Source: Arthrobacter sp. (GTDB lineage Bacteria > Actinomycetota > Actinomycetes > Actinomycetales > Micrococcaceae). From it: 64,000 bases of DNA. A program made the translations under genes and the position numbers. Every line of letters starts with the position of its first letter. Within the stretch, counting starts at the first letter, position 1. The stretch is from NCBI GenBank assembly GCA_026393275.1, contig JAPLAM010000060.1, positions 1 through 64,000 of the forward strand, in the 5' to 3' direction. Positions 44,708 to 55,067 of this stretch are shown in pieces. The notes under the pieces are model-generated. The model was not told the origin of the DNA and did no database searches. It was given only the letters and a program-made list of their open reading frames with translations.

Positions 44708-45643
44708 AGAACTATCGGCCGCCGCGCCGCGGTTCAATGCCCGCAGGACCCTGTACTTGAACTCCACCTCGTTGAACAGGTCCTTCCACTCGATCCGGAG
44801 GAACGTCCAGCCCATCTCCATTTGCGCCCTCTCGCGCTGCCGCTCAGCGAACAGGACCTCGCCGGTGGGCCGGTAATCGAAGTACTTGGTCTTGCCGTCG
44901 AACTCGAGGCCAACCTTGCGCTCTGGCCACGCAAAGTCGAGCCGGTATTCCCCGAGCGGACTCCGGACGAGGTACTGCAGCTCCGGCGGCGTGATCCTGA
45001 GCCGGTGCAGCAGTTCCCTCGTGAGGCTCTCCCCGGCCGACTCCGAACGAGGATCAGCCAATTCGAGGGCCCGGCGCAGCGCCACCACTCCATTACGTCC
45101 GGCGAGACTGGAACACCGGGCGCGGAGCAGGCCAAGGTCCGCACCCATGCGGGCGGCGTGATCGATCAAGATCACGGCTTGTTGCACGGTGAACATCAGG
45201 CAGCAGTCCACGACTGTGCGTTCCAGCGACGTGCAGGGGAGGCCGTCCACGAAGCAGAGCTCGTGGCCACCCACGAGACGGGTGTGGGCCACGACGTCGC
45301 GCCCGTGTGAGATCCCGGAGGGAGAGCCTTCTTGGGTGAGGTGCACGCGGTCATCCACGTTCCACAGGTGCAGGCGATGGAGGCTTGCACCGGAGATATG
45401 GCTATAAACGAACCCTCCCGTCGACGTCGTGAGCGTTCCGAGAGCATGCGCGGAAATCAGCTGCCGACGCCGGGCGGCGGCGTTCAAGCCGCGCCACCAT
45501 TCCCCTCGGGCATAGCAGCCGCGCCGCAACCGGACGAGCGCTGACCCCTGCACCAGCCGTGCCACGGCGCGGGAATTCAGTCCGGACGCGAGGAGCTGGT
45601 CCGTGCGCCAGAGGTTCGCGGTGGCCGGGAGTTCAAGGAGCAT
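44681..45643 (-). CDS. AbiEi-like/DUF559 protein with Vsr-type endonuclease-like domain
   Basis: This 320-residue protein belongs to a group abundant in actinobacteria. The N-terminal part resembles AbiEi antitoxin winged-helix proteins (WRTDQLLASGLNSRAVARLVQ, LVRLRRGCYARGE). The C-terminal third is a DUF559/Vsr-like PD-(D/E)XK fold: YRLDFAWPERKVGLEFDGKTKYF, then QRERAQMEMGWTFLRIEW. Visible acidic/Lys residues D (in LDFAW), E and K (EFDGK) fit a nuclease site. No cognate AbiEii toxin is adjacent. The ATG at 45643 follows AAGGTGG; the longer open frame to 46159 is shadow. Its last codons are made from hairpin copy B. Confidence 0.83.
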   Translation of the reverse strand: MLLELPATANLWRTDQLLASGLNSRAVARLVQGSALVRLRRGCYARGEWWRGLNAAARRRQLISAHALGTLTTSTGGFVYSHISGASLHRLHLWNVDDRVHLTQEGSPSGISHGRDVVAHTRLVGGHELCFVDGLPCTSLERTVVDCCLMFTVQQAVILIDHAARMGADLGLLRARCSSLAGRNGVVALRRALELADPRSESAGESLTRELLHRLRITPPELQYLVRSPLGEYRLDFAWPERKVGLEFDGKTKYFDYRPTGEVLFAERQRERAQMEMGWTFLRIEWKDLFNEVEFKYRVLRALNRGAAADSSPFRRSRAG

Positions 45644-45732
45644 GGGACCACCTTCAGCCGCGCGGCCGGCGCTGGCCAGAGGTCCCTGCGGGCATGTGGA
45701 CAACACACCGCATCGGCTCTGACACGCCGCAT

Positions 45733-45794
45733 CGATGGTTCCCCGCGGAGTCGATGGTTCCCAGCGTCGAGCCCACACGGAACCGTCGAAACGG
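45733..45794. repeat. interspersed hairpin element, copy C (with duplicated left arm)
   Basis: TCGATGGTTCC appears twice on the left (45733-45743 and 45751-45761) and pairs, with a G.T wobble, with GGAACCGTCGA in 45779-45789; AAACGG follows as in copy B. It lies 49 bases 3' of the dienelactone hydrolase stop. Confidence 0.75.
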
Positions 45795-45842
45795 CGCGAG
45801 GACCGCCCCCTGGCTACGCTCAACCCGGGAGGTAGCCCCGGG

Positions 45843-46592
45843 TCAGGCTTTGAGTGTCCCGTCGAGAAGCTCACGGAGTTCGCGGAAGTGCCGTTCCGTG
45901 GCCTCCGGATGGAAGACCGAAGTGTCCGCCATCGAATAGCCGTGGGGCGCGCCGGCGTAGACCTCGTTCGTCGCCTCCAGGCCAGCCGCGTCCAGGGCGT
46001 CGCCCAGGCGCGCAACGGCGTCGTTATCCATGCTCTGATCATGGTCGGCGTGGCCGAACACGAACCGGGCCCGGGCGTCTCCGAGTCCGAGGTGGGGGCT
46101 GTCGGGGGTGCCGGTCGCGAGGCCGCCGCCGTGGAAACCGCCGCACGCTGCCACCACATCCGGGTGGGTGGTTGCGGTCCGCACAGCCAGCCGGGCGCCC
46201 ATGCAGTAGCCGGTGACCCCGATCGGGCCGGGCGCGACGCCGTCGAGCCCGCTCAACGCGTGAACCCACGCATCGATATCCGGCAGGGCCTTGTCCGTGC
46301 CGAGGTGCCCAACCCGCGGAAACGCGGCCGCACCGGCTGCCTCGCGGCCCTCCGGAGTGGTCATGTCCGTGGTGGGCGCGAGTTCGGAAACGTTCCCGTC
46401 CCGGTAGAAGACATTCGGGGCCAGCACGACGTAGCCCCAGTCGGCGATGCGCTGCGCCATGTCCTGGATGCGGGGGCGTAGGCCGAAGGCATCCATGTAG
46501 AGGATGACGCCCGGGAACGGGCCCGCGCCGGTGGAGGGGCGGGCCACCAGGGCCTCGGCGGTGCCGTCTGCGGCAGGGATCTCGATGAGCAT
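45843..46592 (-). CDS. dienelactone hydrolase-family protein
   Basis: This 249-residue alpha/beta hydrolase has the family cysteine nucleophile in GVTGYCMGARLA, with the acid in FVFGHADHDQSMD and histidine in YAGAPHGYSM. Such enzymes open dienelactones or hydrolyse small esters and lactones in the cytoplasm. The N-terminus IEIPAADGTAEALVARPS is typical of the family's carboxymethylenebutenolidase branch. No aromatic-degradation genes are next to it, so a true dienelactone substrate is doubtful. tgt lies 63 bases upstream on the same strand. Confidence 0.9.
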   Translation of the reverse strand: MLIEIPAADGTAEALVARPSTGAGPFPGVILYMDAFGLRPRIQDMAQRIADWGYVVLAPNVFYRDGNVSELAPTTDMTTPEGREAAGAAAFPRVGHLGTDKALPDIDAWVHALSGLDGVAPGPIGVTGYCMGARLAVRTATTHPDVVAACGGFHGGGLATGTPDSPHLGLGDARARFVFGHADHDQSMDNDAVARLGDALDAAGLEATNEVYAGAPHGYSMADTSVFHPEATERHFRELRELLDGTLKA

Positions 46593-46655
46593 CGGGCCAG
46601 ACTACAGGAGGCGGCTGGGCCTTCCGGTCATGCTGCGGCCGGGTCGGACGACACC

Positions 46656-47957
<1,302 letters not shown>

Positions 47958-47987
47958 TCAAGTGTGCCAGCTGACACTGCGGAACCC

Positions 47988-48713
47988 TTAGTGCAGCGGG
48001 TCGGATGTGGGGTAGTTCTCAGCGCGCCAGGTGTCCCAGTAGTCGCGGACGGTCTTGAGTTGGTGGGCGCCAAGCCCGTAGGTGGACACGATCGCCAGCG
48101 AGCCGCCGTGGGGCCGGAGATCGGGGATGAAGGTCTGGTCGGCCACGATCAGGAGGCCGTCGCCGTGTTCGGCGTAGCTATGGACGGTCAGGCCCACCTG
48201 GTGGTTGCTCCGGAACCAGACCTTGCCGGAGATCTCCTCGCCGGTGGCCAGGGTGAGGGCATACTCCTCGCCGGCGGCCGGGACGTCGCCGACGCCCAGC
48301 TTGTCGATGGCCGAGCCTTCGGTCCCGGGCACGGAGAAGAACAGCGTCCGGCGCGTGCCGTTGGGGTGCCGCTCCAGGGCGAAGCGGAGCTGGTGCAGGA
48401 AGGTCAGCCAGCCCTGGGTGATGTCCTCGTCCCAGGCCGCCCACTCCGAATTGTGGTCCACCGCGGCCCGCGTCACGCTGACTTCGGTGCCGGCGGGGAC
48501 CGGCTTGAGCGTGAAGATGTCGCCGTCGTTGACGACGACGGAGGTGTGGTCGGCGCTTTCGACCACGTTGGGGCTGAAGTAGATCGCCTCGATCTCGGCA
48601 GCCAGGTCGTCGTCCTCCCAACCGTGCCACTGGGCCACCTTCGCGGGCTCACGAAGCATGGTCCAAACCTGCTGGGCGTCGGAGTTGATCACCACGCTGA
48701 GATTGTTCGTCAT
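47988..48713 (-). CDS. SRPBCC (START-like) domain protein
   Basis: This 241-residue protein carries an SRPBCC/polyketide-cyclase-like pocket fold: VVINSDAQQVWTMLREPAKVAQWHGWE at the start, a beta-rich middle, and EWAAWDEDITQGWLTFLHQLRFALERH, which is the AHSA1-type C-terminal helix. After it comes an additional 95-residue beta domain (TRRTLFFSVPG onward) with no name I know. Function unknown; lipid or small-molecule binding is the family theme. It lies 33 bases upstream of tgt on the same strand. Confidence 0.82.
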   Translation of the reverse strand: MTNNLSVVINSDAQQVWTMLREPAKVAQWHGWEDDDLAAEIEAIYFSPNVVESADHTSVVVNDGDIFTLKPVPAGTEVSVTRAAVDHNSEWAAWDEDITQGWLTFLHQLRFALERHPNGTRRTLFFSVPGTEGSAIDKLGVGDVPAAGEEYALTLATGEEISGKVWFRSNHQVGLTVHSYAEHGDGLLIVADQTFIPDLRPHGGSLAIVSTYGLGAHQLKTVRDYWDTWRAENYPTSDPLH

Positions 48714-48755
48714 GGGGTGAATCTACAACGCCCGGCCGCGGCGGGGTAGGGCCGC

Positions 48756-49799
48756 TCAGCCGCGGACAGACTCGAGTTCGTTGCCGATCCGGCGCTCCAG
48801 CTCCGGCCCGCCGAGGGTCTGGGAGCCCCCATGCGCGCGCAGGAAGAGGAGCGCCTCGAGCCGCAGCAGCCGCCATTCACGCTCGGCATCCGGGTTGGAA
48901 TTGTCGATGGCGCGGAAGATTTCCTTGTCGTACAGGTTGGGCTCGTTCAGTGAGCGCTGGCGCACCTTCGCATTGATCCGGGCCTTGAACGCGTCAGTCT
49001 CCATCGCCTCCGGCGCTCGCAGGAACTTCTCGTAGACGGCGGCGCGTGCGTCTTCTCCGCGCTGCCGGCAAATGAAGCTGGCCAGCGCGAGGGACGCCTC
49101 CACCGAGGACCAGCGGCCGGGGTTCCCGTCGAAGGGGAGGACGTTGAGCAGGTCCGCGACGGCGAGGGCGTTGTCGGCGTCTTTGAGCACGACGAACAGC
49201 TCATGGGCCAGATCGCTGAGGTCCTTGAGGCAGCTGCCGGACTTGGTGTTGATGCCCTTGGTGAGCCGGTCGCTGAGCAGGAGCACGCCCAGCGCGTCAG
49301 GGTGAGCCTCGGCCGCGGCCTCCACGACGGACTCCGGGGTTCCTTCCGGAACCGGGATCAGGGCCAGGTCCGCTTCGCTGGGTCCGCTGGCAACCGGCGG
49401 GCCCACCGGCAGCGGAGGAACGACGACGGCGGGAGCCGCCGTCGCGCTGCCGTCCTCGCCGGGAACGTGCTGGATCAACTGCAGTTCCGGGCCGCCGTCG
49501 TCCTCGCGCCCGTCGTCCGGGGCGACCCCGTCGGGTGCGGTCTCAGCGGGGGAGGCTTCGGCGGGTGATTCCGGCTCGGCGTCCCGGACCCGGACCACGG
49601 AGCCGGCGGCGATCCGCAGCACGCCGCCGCCGGTGAGCGTGGCCCGGATGATGGCGGGAGCGCCGAAATCGTCGTTGTCGACGTCGACTCGCCGGATTTC
49701 CGCGGCACGCGTGGCGTCGGGCAGGAGCAGCAGATCCCCGGTCCGCAGAGATCCCGCCGGCCGTTCGCTGTAATTCAGGGAGGCTGTGGGGTGGGTCAT
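48756..49799 (-). CDS. conserved actinobacterial protein of unknown function (347 aa)
   Basis: I do not recognise a characterised family, though it resembles proteins carried in databases under a DUF name. Residues 12-75 look like a small beta domain (PAGSLRTGDLLLLPDATRAAEI, GGVLRIAAGSVVRVRD). A Pro/Ala/Asp-rich linker runs to about 140. The C-terminal 200 residues are helical, with DALGVLLLSDRLTKGINTKSG, LAHELFVVLKDADNALAVADLLN and LALASFICRQRGEDARAAVYE, suggestive of a TPR-like array. No export signal. It follows the NUDIX-like gene by 120 bases on the same strand. Confidence 0.7.
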   Translation of the reverse strand: MTHPTASLNYSERPAGSLRTGDLLLLPDATRAAEIRRVDVDNDDFGAPAIIRATLTGGGVLRIAAGSVVRVRDAEPESPAEASPAETAPDGVAPDDGREDDGGPELQLIQHVPGEDGSATAAPAVVVPPLPVGPPVASGPSEADLALIPVPEGTPESVVEAAAEAHPDALGVLLLSDRLTKGINTKSGSCLKDLSDLAHELFVVLKDADNALAVADLLNVLPFDGNPGRWSSVEASLALASFICRQRGEDARAAVYEKFLRAPEAMETDAFKARINAKVRQRSLNEPNLYDKEIFRAIDNSNPDAEREWRLLRLEALLFLRAHGGSQTLGGPELERRIGNELESVRG

Positions 49800-49919
49800 C
49801 TGGAGTCCTTAAATTCTCTTTCGGTCCGCTCAACAGTCTACAAAGACCGGCGCGCGAAGTCGGGGACGCCGTGGATGGTCCGGGCGCCCCGGGCGGTCCG
49901 TCAGCTGCGCAACAGCTCC

Positions 49920-50459
49920 CTAGTGGCCGACGCCGGCGAAAGCCAGCGCCTGGCGGATCAGGCCCCCGCGGCCGCCGCTGAATTCCAGCTGCACGTCGGG
50001 GCTCAACACTTCCTCGGGCGTCATCCAGGTCAGTTCCAGGGCGTCCTGCCGCGGCGAGCAATCGCCGGTTACCGGGATGATGTAGGCCAGGGCGACGGCG
50101 TGCTGCCGGTCGTCGGTGAACCCGGTGTGCGACGGGGACGGGAAGTATTCGGCCACCGTGAACGGGACCGGGCTGATTGGCAGCTGCGGGAAGGCGAGCG
50201 GGCCGAGGTCCTTCTCCATGTGCCGCAACAGGGCGGCCCGGATGGTCTCGCGGTACAGTACCCGGCCGGACACCAAGGACCGGATCATGGTGCCGTCCTC
50301 GTCCGCCTGCAGCAGCGTGCCGACCTCGTTCACAAACCCGAGCGGGTCCAGCCGGACCGGCACCGCCTCGACGTAGACCATGGGAAGCCGGCCGCGGGCC
50401 TCGAACAGATCGTCGTCGGAGAGCCAGCCGGGATTCGGGTCAGGAGTGCGAACGTTCAT
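49920..50459 (-). CDS. NUDIX-like (DUF4916) protein
   Basis: This 179-residue protein has a NUDIX-like beta-grasp layout (PMVYVEAVPVRLDPLGFVNEVG, GRVLYRETIRAALLRHMEKDLG) but lacks the canonical GX5EX7REUXEEXGU box: the segment GRVLYRETIRAALLRHMEKDLG keeps only part of it. That is the DUF4916 condition, so hydrolase activity is uncertain. It ends with ELTWMTPEEVLSP, a common NUDIX closing motif. Complete, cytoplasmic, start ATG 50459. Confidence 0.78.
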   Translation of the reverse strand: MNVRTPDPNPGWLSDDDLFEARGRLPMVYVEAVPVRLDPLGFVNEVGTLLQADEDGTMIRSLVSGRVLYRETIRAALLRHMEKDLGPLAFPQLPISPVPFTVAEYFPSPSHTGFTDDRQHAVALAYIIPVTGDCSPRQDALELTWMTPEEVLSPDVQLEFSGGRGGLIRQALAFAGVGH

Positions 50460-50560
50460 GGTTAAGTTCTACCCCATCCCCGTTCGCGGGGCGTGGTCAA
50501 CCGGTCGGTGGCCCGCACAGCCCGCCCACCGACCGGCCTACCGACCGCCTCAGTTCCGGC

Positions 50561-51343
50561 TCAGCCCGCCGGCGGGGCGGCGGAGATCCAGAGGGCGTGC
50601 GGGTGGGCGGCACTGCCGTCCGAGTCCGGGTTGCCCAGGTGCAGGAGCGGGACGGCGGCGTCCTCAACCACCGCAACGTCGTGCCCCGCCTCGACGAGCC
50701 GTTCCCGCAGCGCGTCGAGGTCGCCCTCGTATTCGAAGCCCAGTCCGCCGCGCCCGGTTCCTGGCCCGGTTCCTGCGGCGGTGGCCGCCCCCACTCCGAC
50801 CATCAGGACCCCGCCGTTCTTCGCCGTGAACGACTCCGTTTCGCCAAGGTCCGTGCCGGTCCTCCCGGATGCCGGGCGCGGGCGGGCGCCGATGTCGCGC
50901 AGGGTCCGGGTTGCCGCCGTCGGGTCCGCCGCGAACCAGACGCCGACGACCGCGAGCCCCGGCTCCGCCTCCGCGGGGCCCGCCCAGCTGCCGTCGGACG
51001 CGCGCGTGGCGGGGTCGGCCAGGAAACGGAACCCGTCCGGGGCGGTGAGGCGGCAGGACGGGCCGTGGTCCGCCTCGATGAGCTCGGCGGTGGTGCCGTC
51101 CGGCGTGCCGGCTTCATTGGTCCGGCGGCCAAATTCCGCCAGGTCGCCGACCTCGACGCCGAACGAGGTGACGCCGTCCTCAGCCGCCCCCTCCTCGGCG
51201 AAATGCAGCGCCAGGCGTCCGGCACCGGCGTCGAACTCCCGCCAGGTGGGCTCGTCGACCGTCTTGACCATGCCCAGATCGGTCAACAGTCGCTCCCACT
51301 GATCCAGCCGGGAGGTGAAATGAATGGGGCGGACACGCAGCAA
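50561..51343 (-). CDS. VOC (glyoxalase/bleomycin-resistance fold) protein
   Basis: This 260-residue protein consists of two VOC modules: an N-terminal one (IHFTSRLDQWERLLTDLGMV, RLALHFAEEG, TSFGVEVGDL) and a C-terminal one (VVGVWFAADPTAATRTLRDIGA, LGFEYEGDLDALRERL). Metal ligands are not clear, so it could be a binding or resistance protein. The TTG start at 51343 is chosen because AGGGAG lies 7 bases upstream; the frame extends to 51493 but that part overlaps the divergent YdeI gene. The two genes share a short divergent promoter region. Confidence 0.8.
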   Translation of the reverse strand: MLRVRPIHFTSRLDQWERLLTDLGMVKTVDEPTWREFDAGAGRLALHFAEEGAAEDGVTSFGVEVGDLAEFGRRTNEAGTPDGTTAELIEADHGPSCRLTAPDGFRFLADPATRASDGSWAGPAEAEPGLAVVGVWFAADPTAATRTLRDIGARPRPASGRTGTDLGETESFTAKNGGVLMVGVGAATAAGTGPGTGRGGLGFEYEGDLDALRERLVEAGHDVAVVEDAAVPLLHLGNPDSDGSAAHPHALWISAAPPAG

Positions 51344-51386
51344 GGTGATCTCCCTGATGGTCGGGGGCCGGGAGCACAATGGTGCC

Positions 51387-51992
51387 ATGGCTGCTGAGCT
51401 AAAGGAACTGCTGGTCAAAGACGCCGCCGAATGGCGCGCGTGGTTGGAAACCCACCACGCGGACAGCCCCGGCGTGTGGCTCGTGCTGCACAAGAAGGGC
51501 GGGTCGGTGACGGAGCTCGATTACGAGGCGCCCCTGCAGGAGGCGCTGTGCTTTGGCTGGATCGACGGACAGGGCAGGCGCCGGGACGCCGAGACGTCCT
51601 TCCAGCGGATGACCCGACGGGGCCCGAAAAGCGTTTGGTCGGCGCGGAACGTGGAGCGCATCGGGCGGCTCGAAGCGGCGCACCGGATGACCCCGGCCGG
51701 GCGGTCCGCCGTCGAAAGCGCCAAGGCAGACGGCCGCTGGGAGGCGGCCTATGCGGGGCAGGCGTCGGCGGAAGTGCCGGAAGACCTCGCCGCCGCCATC
51801 GCGGCGCAACCGCGGGCGCAGGCCATGTTCGAGGTCCTGACGTCGGTGAACCGGTACGCCCTGATCTACCGGACCAACTCGGTCAAACAGGCGTCCACCC
51901 GGGAGCGTAAAATCGCCGGCTTCGTGGAAATGCTCGCTCGCCACGAGACGCCGTACCCGCAAAGCCGGCGGCCGGACCCGGGGCTCCACTGA
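51387..51992 (+). CDS. YdeI/OmpD-associated family protein
   Basis: This 201-residue protein has the YdeI family blocks: EWRAWLETHHADSPGVWLVLHKKG, LQEALCFGWIDGQGRRRD, FQRMTRRGPKSVWSARNVERIGRL and YRTNSVKQASTRERKIAGFVEML. The FGWIDG and PKSxWS motifs are diagnostic. Members have been linked to bacteriocin or peptide resistance in a few species, but no biochemical function is established. The ATG at 51387 has GGGAGC upstream. It is divergent from the VOC gene, only 43 bases away. Confidence 0.88.
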   Translation: MAAELKELLVKDAAEWRAWLETHHADSPGVWLVLHKKGGSVTELDYEAPLQEALCFGWIDGQGRRRDAETSFQRMTRRGPKSVWSARNVERIGRLEAAHRMTPAGRSAVESAKADGRWEAAYAGQASAEVPEDLAAAIAAQPRAQAMFEVLTSVNRYALIYRTNSVKQASTRERKIAGFVEMLARHETPYPQSRRPDPGLH

Positions 51993-52076
51993 CGGCTCCG
52001 TCAGAACAGTGGGGCTTTCAGCGACTTCCCAGTAACCGTCCGGGAACCCGACAGCCAGGGCTGGGATGATGGCCCG

Positions 52077-52958
52077 ATGCCTACTCTCCAACACCGGCGG
52101 TCCCGCGGTGGCCCGCCGAGGGCGCGTTCGCAGCGTGCGCTGTTCTTTGCCGCCGCCGGCCTGCTGGTGGCGGGGGAAGCGGCGTTCTGGCTGATGCTGG
52201 CCGCCGTCCAGACGAACTCGGGGCTCGCTTTGCTCGACGGTGGCGTCCACGCCGCCCTGGTGGAGGGTCGGTCGGCCCCCGCTACGGCTTTCCTGGCGGC
52301 CGTCAGCACGGTCACCTCGCCCACCTGGATGACGGTCATCGGGGGACTGGTGGCCGTCGGCTGGGCGATCCGGAAACGCGAACTCTGGCGGCCGGCGCTG
52401 CTCCTCGGCGCCATGGCGGCCACCGTCGGGGTGTCCACCATCATCAAGCATCAGGTGGGGCGCGCCCGGCCGTCGGCGGCCGACTTCCTGATGGGCCCCG
52501 ATGACGCGCTGTCCTTCCCCTCCGGCCACACTTTCGGCGCCGGCGTCTTCGCCCTGGTGCTGGTGTACCTGGTGCTGGGCGGCGCCGGGGCCCGCACGGT
52601 CCGGCGTTCGACGGCGGTGCTGGCGTTCTCGGCGGCCGCCCTCGGGACGGTGTTGGTGGCGTTCAGCCGGCTCTATCTGGGCTACCACTGGCTGACCGAC
52701 GTCGTGGCCTCGATGGGGCTGGCGGTGGCCGTCACGGGCATTGTGGTGCTGGTGGACGGTCTGCGCGCCGCGCGGATTTCGGGGCCGGCCAAGGGTCCAG
52801 CGCCAGATCCGGCAGAGGACGCGGCGGACGCGGGCGCCGGACCGGAGACGGCAGACTCGCCGGAGGCCGACCGGCGGCACTTTGCGGGGGATGCCGGCGT
52901 CGGCCGGGCAAGTTTGCGGCGTGTCCGTGTCGATGCCGCCCCGGACGGCGGACCCTAA
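52077..52958 (+). CDS. PAP2-family membrane phosphatase
   Basis: This 293-residue integral membrane enzyme removes phosphate from lipid phosphates (undecaprenyl pyrophosphate or phosphatidate type). The three PAP2 motifs are present: KHQVGRARP, FPSGHTFGAG and SRLYLGYHWLTDVVAS, with six predicted helices. The C-terminal 60 residues are a disordered Pro/Ala/Asp-rich cytoplasmic tail. The ATG at 52077 is used with only a weak ribosome site. It is convergent with the glycogen-debranching-like gene. Confidence 0.92.
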   Translation: MPTLQHRRSRGGPPRARSQRALFFAAAGLLVAGEAAFWLMLAAVQTNSGLALLDGGVHAALVEGRSAPATAFLAAVSTVTSPTWMTVIGGLVAVGWAIRKRELWRPALLLGAMAATVGVSTIIKHQVGRARPSAADFLMGPDDALSFPSGHTFGAGVFALVLVYLVLGGAGARTVRRSTAVLAFSAAALGTVLVAFSRLYLGYHWLTDVVASMGLAVAVTGIVVLVDGLRAARISGPAKGPAPDPAEDAADAGAGPETADSPEADRRHFAGDAGVGRASLRRVRVDAAPDGGP

Positions 52959-53003
52959 AGCCGGGCCAACACCGCAGCCGCCGGGCGGGGCGGCCCGGCG
53001 GCG

Positions 53004-54959
53004 CTAGAAGGCCACGCCGAGCGCCTGGGCGAGTACCACCGCCGAGGCTGAGGACCACGCCTGCGGATGGCACGAGGCTGGATACGGCACCGCCCGCCCC
53101 GATTCCGCCGCGGTGACTCCGGCGAACAGCTCCGGCAGGCGGTGGCCGAACGAGACCGAGGCCGCCAGCAGCCCCTCGGCGAGGACCCGCGCCTCGGCGG
53201 TGAAACCCTCGAGGAGCAGGCCCCTGATGGCGATGGCGGTGTCGTGGCTCCAAACCGAGCCGCAGTGGTAGCTGAACGGCCAGAACCCCGCCGCCCGCCG
53301 GGACAGGGTGTGCAGCCCGTACCCGGAGAAAAGCTCCGGGTTGAGCAGCCGGTCTGCCACGAGCCGCGCCTCCGCGGCGTCCAGGATCCCGGTGCCCAGC
53401 AGGTGTCCCATGTTCGAACCCGGGATGTCGACCGCTTCACCGTGGCCGTCCAGTGCCATGGCCGGGAAAGCGCCGCCGTCGTCCTGCACCCAAAAGCGCT
53501 CGCGGAAGTTCTGCTTCAGCGCCGCCGCGAACTCTCGGAGTTCCTGGCCCCCGGGTTCACCGTAGGAGTCGAACACGTCCGCCGTCGCCTCCGCTGCCTG
53601 GTACGCGTAGCCCTGCACTTCGGAGAGCGCGATCGGGCCCTGGGCCTGCCGCCCGTCCCGGAACTGCATGGCGTCCCGGGAGTCCTTCCAGCCCTGGTTG
53701 CTCAGGCCGTGGCCGGACGTGTCCTGGTAGCTGAGGAAGCCGCCGTTGCCCGTATTTCCCCCGGCAGCGCTGCTGCCTGCGGCCCCGGCGGCGAGCAGCC
53801 ACTGGGCGGCGCGGGCGGCGGTGGGCAGCAGGGAGCGGACCGCGGCGTCGTCGGTCCCGGCGCGTCCCAGTTCGCCCAGCAGGCACAGCCACAGCGGGGT
53901 GGAGTCCACCGCGCCGAAGTACACCGGCGGCAGCCGCAGGGCCTGACTTTCCAGGACCAGCTCCTTGGCCCGCAGTTCGTGCAGGATCTTGCCCGGCTCT
54001 TCGGCTGCGGCGGGGTCGGTCCGGGTGCCCTGATAGGCGGCGAGGGCGCGCAGGGTTCCCGCGGCGAGCGCCGCGTCGACTGGCAGCAGCAGCCGCGCGG
54101 CCCAGAGCGAGTCCCGGCCGAAGAGCGTGAAATACCAGGGCGCGCCGGCGGCCAGGAAGGGCGCGTCGGGCGCTTTGCGGGTCGCCAGCCGGAGCCCGTC
54201 GAGCTCGTCGAGGGAGTTCTCCAGGAGCAGGCCCAGCGCTCCGGCCGGCCGGGCCCGGACGCGGCGGGAGGCGGGGAGGCGCGCGGCCACGACAGCGTCT
54301 TCGGTGTCGGCCAGCGTGGCTTGCCACTCTGCCTCCAGCGGCCGTCCGCGGCCCGCCGTTCCGCGCCAGATCAGTCGCTCGCCAGGGGCAACCCTGCCGG
54401 CCGCGGCCACGGTCAGGGTCTTGCCGCCCTCGCTCCAGCGCAACGAGGAGTCATCCGCCGCAGAGGGCTGCAGCGGTTCGCGGAAGCGGCCCAGCCGGAT
54501 GGCGGCCATGTCGGTGAAATCCGCGGCGAGCCGCACCTCGATCTCCGCGTCCAGGGTCTCCAACGACGTGCTTAGGCGCAAGGTGACGCGGACCGCGCCG
54601 GGGGTGACGGTCCAGGTCTGCAGGAGCTCGACGGCGGGGTCCTCGGTGGGCCCTTCGATGCCGCGGACCAGCCCGCGGACCCGGAGCACACCGCCGGGGG
54701 AGGCCTCCACCGTGGCAGGTTCCGGCGGGTGCCCGTTGACGGTGGCCTCGGCACGGCACAGCATCCGGGTGTCGCCGTGCAGCAGCCCGGTGAACCACCC
54801 ATCCGCAGCGGCCTCTGCGGACGTGCCGCCTGCTGTGCCGGTACCTGGCGCGCTGCCGCTTGGGGCGCCGCCGCCCAGCCTGCCGTCGGCATCGAGCCAC
54901 AACTGGGTGGGGGCGGCCACGGAACAGTGCTGACGGTGAAGCGCCGGCTGAACAGTCAT
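53004..54959 (-). CDS. amylo-alpha-1,6-glucosidase / glycogen-debranching-like protein
   Basis: This 651-residue protein has an N-terminal glycogen-debranching N-type beta domain (residues 50-250: WFTGLLHGDTRMLCRAEATVN, LRVRGLVRGIEG, FTDMAAIRLGRFR) and a C-terminal six-hairpin toroid (alpha/alpha) domain. The toroid shows GAPWYFTLFGRDSLWAARLLLP with the conserved aspartate, STPLWLCLLGELGR, NQGWKDSRDAMQFRDGR and YHCGSVWSHDTAIAIRGLLLEG. It probably hydrolyses alpha-1,6 or related branches of stored glucan or trehalose-type saccharides in the cytoplasm. No signal peptide. It stands alone between PAP2 and the iron transporter. Confidence 0.88.
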   Translation of the reverse strand: MTVQPALHRQHCSVAAPTQLWLDADGRLGGGAPSGSAPGTGTAGGTSAEAAADGWFTGLLHGDTRMLCRAEATVNGHPPEPATVEASPGGVLRVRGLVRGIEGPTEDPAVELLQTWTVTPGAVRVTLRLSTSLETLDAEIEVRLAADFTDMAAIRLGRFREPLQPSAADDSSLRWSEGGKTLTVAAAGRVAPGERLIWRGTAGRGRPLEAEWQATLADTEDAVVAARLPASRRVRARPAGALGLLLENSLDELDGLRLATRKAPDAPFLAAGAPWYFTLFGRDSLWAARLLLPVDAALAAGTLRALAAYQGTRTDPAAAEEPGKILHELRAKELVLESQALRLPPVYFGAVDSTPLWLCLLGELGRAGTDDAAVRSLLPTAARAAQWLLAAGAAGSSAAGGNTGNGGFLSYQDTSGHGLSNQGWKDSRDAMQFRDGRQAQGPIALSEVQGYAYQAAEATADVFDSYGEPGGQELREFAAALKQNFRERFWVQDDGGAFPAMALDGHGEAVDIPGSNMGHLLGTGILDAAEARLVADRLLNPELFSGYGLHTLSRRAAGFWPFSYHCGSVWSHDTAIAIRGLLLEGFTAEARVLAEGLLAASVSFGHRLPELFAGVTAAESGRAVPYPASCHPQAWSSASAVVLAQALGVAF

Positions 54960-55067
54960 GCGCCCACCCTATGCCGGAGCGAAGCACCGGCCTAGGACCG
55001 GCCCGCGCTGGCGGGCCATTCCGGCCGGGCGAATCCGACCGGGCCGCTCCAGCCCGGCCCGCGGGAC

